From positions 1 through 9,394 of the forward strand of contig JANYBY010000149.1 of assembly GCA_025360565.1 (NCBI GenBank): a DNA stretch of 9,394 nucleotides, read 5' to 3'. Origin of the DNA: Bacteroidota bacterium (lineage in GTDB: Bacteria > Bacteroidota > Bacteroidia > B-17B0 > Aurantibacillaceae). Position numbers and translations under genes: made by a program. The notes beneath the pieces are model-generated. The model was not told where the DNA came from. It saw only the letters and a list, made by a program, of their open reading frames with translations, and did not search any database. Within the stretch, counting starts at the first letter, position 1. The number at the start of each line of letters is the position of its first letter. Positions 6,701-9,394 of this stretch are shown here, in pieces.

Positions 6701-9394
6701 GGGTGCATTGACCGGAAGTAATATTGTTGTTACGCCAACTGCTACCACAAATTATACAGTAACAGGAAGTAATGGCGCGTGTTCGTCTACTTCAACAATT
6801 ACACTTATTGTAAATCCGAATCCAACGGTTACATCCGCCGCTTCTCCAACGGCGGTGTGTGTAACGGGCAACGTAACGCTTACCGCGAATGGCGCAACCA
6901 CTTATACCTGGAACCCCGGCGCATTGGCCGGCGCAACAACTGTGGTTACACCAGTTATCACAACTATTTATACTGTGACCGGTGCAAATATTTTTGGTTG
7001 TACCGGAACATCCACTGTAAACGTTCAGGTGAACGCTGTGCCATTATTAACTTTAGTTGCAACACCAACCGCTGTTTGTAACGGATTTTCTTCTACTCTC
7101 ACGGCGCAAGGAGCAACTTCTTATACTTGGAATCCGGGAGCGTTAACAGGAAGTAACGTAGTGGTTACTCCAACAATTACAACAAACTATACCGTGACTG
7201 CATCTAATGGAGGTTGTATTACAACAGGAACAATTACTTTGATCATAAATCCAAATCCAACAGTAACAGCAACAGCTTCTCCTACTAATATTTGTTCAGG
7301 AAGTTCTTCAACACTCAGCGCAATTGGTGCCTTAACTTATACCTGGAACCCGGGAGCATTAGTAGGAACAACGGTTTCGGTGAATCCTCCTGTTTCAACC
7401 CAATACACAGTTACCGGCGCAACTATTTTCGGGTGTACTTCAACAACCACTGTTAATTTAATTGTAACGCCTGTGCCAACAGTTATTGCAAACGCTTCGC
7501 CAACTGCAATTTGTGTAGGCGCTGTTTCAACTCTAACCGCATCGGGGGCAGGCTCATATACCTGGAACCCCGGAGCATTAACGGGAAGCAACGTACCTGT
7601 TAGTCCAACCATTACCACTATTTATACCGTAACGGGTGCCAATGGATTATGTACAAGTACGCAAACCGTTAGTGTACTTGTAAATCCAACCCCTACTTTA
7701 ATTGCGGGTGCATCTCCAAGTATAATTTGTGTTGGAGCTGTTTCAACCTTAACTATTTCGGGTGCTAATACGTATACCTGGAACCCGGGCGCATTAACTG
7801 GCAGTAATGTTGTTGTTACGCCAACAATAACAACAGTTTATACTGCAACCGGAACGAGCGTGTTCGGATGTACAAGTACTGCGGTGACAAGCGTTACCGT
7901 AAATCCTTTACCATCTTTAACAATAACAAGTACCGCTACAAATATTTGTTCAGGAAGTTCTGTAACTTTAACCGGCAGTGGTGCTGTAACTTATACCTGG
8001 AATCCGGGCGCATTACCGGGAGCTACTGTTAACGTGTCGCCAACGGTAACAACCGTTTATACTTTAACAGGGACTAATATTTTTGCTTGTTCAAATACGG
8101 CCACCTTTAATCTGATCGTTACTCCAACACCAACGGTAACGGCCAACGCATCGCCGAGTATTATTTGTTCCGGAGCTTCATCTACCTTAACCGCAAATGG
8201 TGCAGGTTCTTATACCTGGAATCCGGGAGCTTTAATTGGAACTACTCTTAACGTGACGCCGACCATCACCACCATTTATACAGTAACGGGCGCAAACGGA
8301 TTATGTACAACTACGCAAACCGTTAGTGTGGTAGTTAATCCAACACCAACTTTAATTACGCTTGCATCGCCAAGTGTAATTTGTTCGGGCTCATCTTCCA
8401 CCTTAACAGTGAACGGAGCAAATTCATATACCTGGAATCCGGGGGCAATAACCGGAAGCAACGTAGTGGTTAGTCCTACCATAACAACAAATTATACGGT
8501 TCTTGGAGTTAGTTTAGCCGGGTGTTCAAGTACGGCCGCTTTATCTTTAAGTGTAAATCCAAATCCAACGGTTAGCATTGCGGCTACTTCTACAGTAATA
8601 TGTTTAGGAGGTACTTCAACACTTACCGCGAACGGAGCAACAAATTATACATGGCAACCGGGCGGGGCAAACACAACCACTTTAGCGGCATCGCCAACGA
8701 TCACCACTGTATACACTTTAACGGGAGCTAACGGCGCATGTACAAATTCAACTACAATAACCCTATCGGTAAATCCACTTCCGGTAATTACCGCGATAGC
8801 ATCACCAACTATTGTTTGTGCAGGCGCGCAAACTACTTTAACTGCGTCGGGTGGCATAACATATACCTGGATTCCACCCGGAATACCGGGAACAAGCGTT
8901 ACCGCTAATCCAACCATAACAACAAACTATACGGTTATTGGTGTAAATGGAAACGGATGTACAAATCAGGCAACACTTACTGTTTCTGTTACGCCGGCTC
9001 CAACACTTACCGCGGTTGCATCGCCAACAAGTATTTGTTTAGGCCAGTCATCCACATTAACAGCAAACGGTGCCAATACCTATACATGGCAACCGGGGGC
9101 AATGAGCGGTACGTTAGTAAGTGTTAATCCAACAATAACAACAACCTATACTTTATCGGGAACAAATTTAGCAGGCTGTAGCAGCTCGCAAACCGTTCAG
9201 TTAGTTGTGTTGCCAATTCCAACAGTCACGGCCATTAGTTCACCAACAGCGATATGCGTTGGGGCTTCGGCAACTATAACCGCAAACGGTGCAACATCCT
9301 ATACATGGCAGCCGGGGAATATACTTACTGCAACAGCAGTAGTGAACCCAACCATTACAACTATTTATACAGTTACAGGTTCAAATGGAATTTG
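3654..9394 (+). CDS. Giant secreted Ig-like repeat protein, probable surface adhesin (3' end beyond window)
   Basis: The reading frame is open for 1913 codons plus two bases to the window edge with no stop. The ATG at 3654 is the first possible start, because an in-frame TAA lies at 3642-3644. Order of parts: signal peptide (1-22); a short region (23-81) with GYVGNELNVALYVAQRQF; a Gly/Asn/Pro linker (about 82-98); a jelly-roll-like domain (about 105-313) with EGFEAGNFTGW near its start and FDSNC at its end; a divergent Ig-like unit; then 21 Thr/Ser/Asn-rich units of about 72-73 residues carrying ICxGxSxTLTA, GAxxYTWNPG, TPTITTxYTVTG and GCTST. These resemble the Ig-like domains linked to Bacteroidota gliding or T9SS surface proteins (I recall the Pfam 'CHU_C associated' Ig-like family; not checked). 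It is inferred to be exported by Sec and then T9SS and to act in adhesion or matrix formation. No catalytic domain is visible. The C-terminal sorting signal is not in view. Confidence 0.9.
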   Translation, partial: MRHKFLLIGCFLGLSVINPFFSQVQQSSVRGIISPDSLRGFDEHAWRVNSLYEGYVGNELNVALYVAQRQFINTKYFPLQVDPGNNNPNPGNYKGGGNVIYNAPCTNEGFEAGNFTGWTLSQGTNTNSCAIPTTPFALLPGLQATVVSTPLIDPVTGALIPNSPLGGTMVAVLGNTIVGSGKATKIAQTFLVTNTNYLYDFVYYAVQNGPHTCCQQPLMYVRLKDCVGNPLACPIFSFNAPATNSITCPGTGPATWSNTGMGCPFQCTFRSNGWQKYSIDLTQYIGTCISVEVIVADCVPTGHYLYSYFDSNCNTMNLGVNGVPVSMPNQTVFVSAPCASTATLTAPGGLSPYLWNGPPLSGVINNTNQVISTAIAGNYTLIMTPVGICNPITRIVNLTFAPPATITSNPAGPICLGNTATLTASGAINYTWNPGIVINSTIAVSPTTTTIYTLTAQAGTCIGTFTYQVVVNPSPTITASANNLSVCAGGPSTLTASGAASYTWNPGAIINATALVTPTISTTYTVVGSTGPGCSASATINIAVVPTPTSFVTIASPSNICIGGNSNLFASALGATGYTWFPGGLPGNLVNVTPTITTIYTVVAANGGCTNSAVCTVSVDPGPTLTVTASPTAICPGSSATLSASGAVTYTWNPGAIPGSSIVVSPIITTNYSVTGTNALGCTSTATITEVVNPVPILTITPASPSVCIGSTITLTASGAATYTWNPGALNTSTIAVSPTINTTYTIIGSNGTCTSSTTSSLTVVPLPTVTAVGSTPSICVGSSATLTGFGATSYTWNPGALAINPAIVSPTITTNYTVTGATAGCSSTATLGLTVINGPTITATANPTNVCAGSSSTLTASGALGYTWNPGALLGATVSVSPPSTTTYSVVGNNISGCTTTQTVILNITPNPTVTVVPSSPSICVGNSATLTANGAATYTWNPGALSGSVVVVSPTITTTFTVNGLSGGCPGQTTITINVVPVPTVISASSSTAICNGSSATLTAIGATSYTWNPGALTGSNIVVTPTATTNYTVTGSNGACSSTSTITLIVNPNPTVTSAASPTAVCVTGNVTLTANGATTYTWNPGALAGATTVVTPVITTIYTVTGANIFGCTGTSTVNVQVNAVPLLTLVATPTAVCNGFSSTLTAQGATSYTWNPGALTGSNVVVTPTITTNYTVTASNGGCITTGTITLIINPNPTVTATASPTNICSGSSSTLSAIGALTYTWNPGALVGTTVSVNPPVSTQYTVTGATIFGCTSTTTVNLIVTPVPTVIANASPTAICVGAVSTLTASGAGSYTWNPGALTGSNVPVSPTITTIYTVTGANGLCTSTQTVSVLVNPTPTLIAGASPSIICVGAVSTLTISGANTYTWNPGALTGSNVVVTPTITTVYTATGTSVFGCTSTAVTSVTVNPLPSLTITSTATNICSGSSVTLTGSGAVTYTWNPGALPGATVNVSPTVTTVYTLTGTNIFACSNTATFNLIVTPTPTVTANASPSIICSGASSTLTANGAGSYTWNPGALIGTTLNVTPTITTIYTVTGANGLCTTTQTVSVVVNPTPTLITLASPSVICSGSSSTLTVNGANSYTWNPGAITGSNVVVSPTITTNYTVLGVSLAGCSSTAALSLSVNPNPTVSIAATSTVICLGGTSTLTANGATNYTWQPGGANTTTLAASPTITTVYTLTGANGACTNSTTITLSVNPLPVITAIASPTIVCAGAQTTLTASGGITYTWIPPGIPGTSVTANPTITTNYTVIGVNGNGCTNQATLTVSVTPAPTLTAVASPTSICLGQSSTLTANGANTYTWQPGAMSGTLVSVNPTITTTYTLSGTNLAGCSSSQTVQLVVLPIPTVTAISSPTAICVGASATITANGATSYTWQPGNILTATAVVNPTITTIYTVTGSNGI
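3966..4592 (+). other. Jelly-roll-like N-terminal domain of the repeat protein
   Basis: Residues about 105-313 form a non-repetitive, Cys-rich domain. It opens with C105 and EGFEAGNFTGW (108-118). It ends with a WQKYSIDLTQYIG segment from W274, then ADCVPTGHY around D297 and H303, and FDSNC (309-313). That 'GFExGxFTGW ... DLTxYxG ... DC..GH ... D.NC' layout is one I recognise from N-terminal beta-sandwich domains in Bacteroidota surface proteins; carbohydrate or other ligand binding is inference only. Many cysteines, including a CC pair in HTCCQQ, suggest disulfides in the exported protein. Confidence 0.6.
4623..4853 (+). repeat. Divergent first Ig-like unit (unit 0)
   Basis: This 77-codon segment aligns with the canonical units: Pro at its first codon, Cys at position 15 (SAPC), STATLTA, then YLWNGP with Tyr at 4710 where the others have YTWNPG, and a second Cys in GICNP. 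It is more diverged and slightly longer than the rest, and sits where the jelly-roll-like domain passes into the array, so it may act as a cap or adaptor. Confidence 0.7.
4854..9394 (+). repeat. Array of 21 tandem Ig-like units, period 216 or 219 bases
   Basis: The conserved Tyr codon of the YTWxPG motif falls at 4941, 5157, 5385, 5601, 5820, 6036, 6252, 6471, 6687, 6903, 7122, 7338, 7557, 7773, 7992, 8211, 8427, 8646, 8862, 9081 and 9300. The steps are all 216 or 219 bases except one of 228 (unit 2 to unit 3). Each complete unit carries one Cys in the ICxG region and one about 46-47 residues later (GCTST region), a likely intradomain disulfide. Most units have WNPG; unit 3 has WFPG, unit 19 WIPP, and units 18, 20 and 21 WQPG. 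The last unit is cut by the window edge just at its second Cys codon. Copies differ widely at synonymous positions, so the array is old rather than freshly amplified. Confidence 0.95.
7251..8558 (+). repeat. Three-unit higher-order duplication (two 654-base blocks)
   Basis: Units 12-14 (7251-7904) and units 15-17 (7905-8558) are more alike in register than neighbouring units are. A 21-base exact match (7287-7307 and 7941-7961) and a 17-base exact match, ACGCAAACCGTTAGTGT (7659-7675 and 8313-8329), both sit exactly 654 bases apart. The protein text also pairs: NLIVTPxPTV (12/15), GANGLCT and TQTVSV (13/16), and VNPTPTLI entering units 14 and 17. This points to a past block duplication by recombination between units. 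Confidence 0.75.

Noticed and set aside
5450..8917. Long open frames on the minus strand and in other plus frames inside the repeat array (e.g. 5666-6031, 7337-7618, 8645-8917)
   Set aside because: They repeat with the same period as the array and encode the mirror image of its codons; they are shadows of the real frame.
4854..9394. CRISPR-like regular spacing
   Set aside because: The period is 216-219 bases, always a whole number of codons, within an open coding frame; repeats are imperfect and there are no unique spacers.

Overview
The window looks like a chromosomal segment from a member of the Bacteroidota. Three things point there: an AT-rich, Shine-Dalgarno-poor style of gene start; a perfect Bacteroidota-type promoter (TTTG / TAnnTTTG) in front of mutL; and the gene content, which is a mutL-rhomboid-rhomboid cluster (an order I recall from many Bacteroidota) beside a very large Thr/Ser/Asn-rich Ig-like repeat protein of the kind exported by the type IX secretion system (T9SS). 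The genus cannot be told from this sequence.

Left part (33-3416, minus strand): a tight three-gene operon read leftwards. mutL (DNA mismatch repair) comes first. One base after its stop begins a classical rhomboid intramembrane protease, and that gene's stop codon overlaps the start of a second, more divergent rhomboid with a cytosolic C-terminal tail. The packing implies one mRNA with coupled translation. The MutL C-terminal metal-site motifs differ from the textbook endonuclease consensus.

Middle (3417-3653): a 237-base divergent intergenic region holding the mutL promoter. No convincing promoter is seen for the plus-strand gene.

Right part (3654-9394, plus strand): one uninterrupted reading frame of 1913 codons that runs off the window. 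It encodes a signal peptide, a short N-terminal region with a Gly/Asn/Pro linker, a jelly-roll-like domain (about residues 105-313), and then 22 tandem Ig-like units: one divergent unit and 21 canonical ones, the last cut by the window edge. The canonical units have a strikingly fixed pitch of 72 or 73 residues (one is 76), and the one-residue difference always falls in the same loop before the second conserved cysteine. A three-unit block (654 bases) is visibly duplicated within the array. The protein is most likely a secreted or surface adhesin. Its C-terminal sorting domain, if present, lies outside the window. No RNA genes, insertion sequences, CRISPR arrays or origins were seen.
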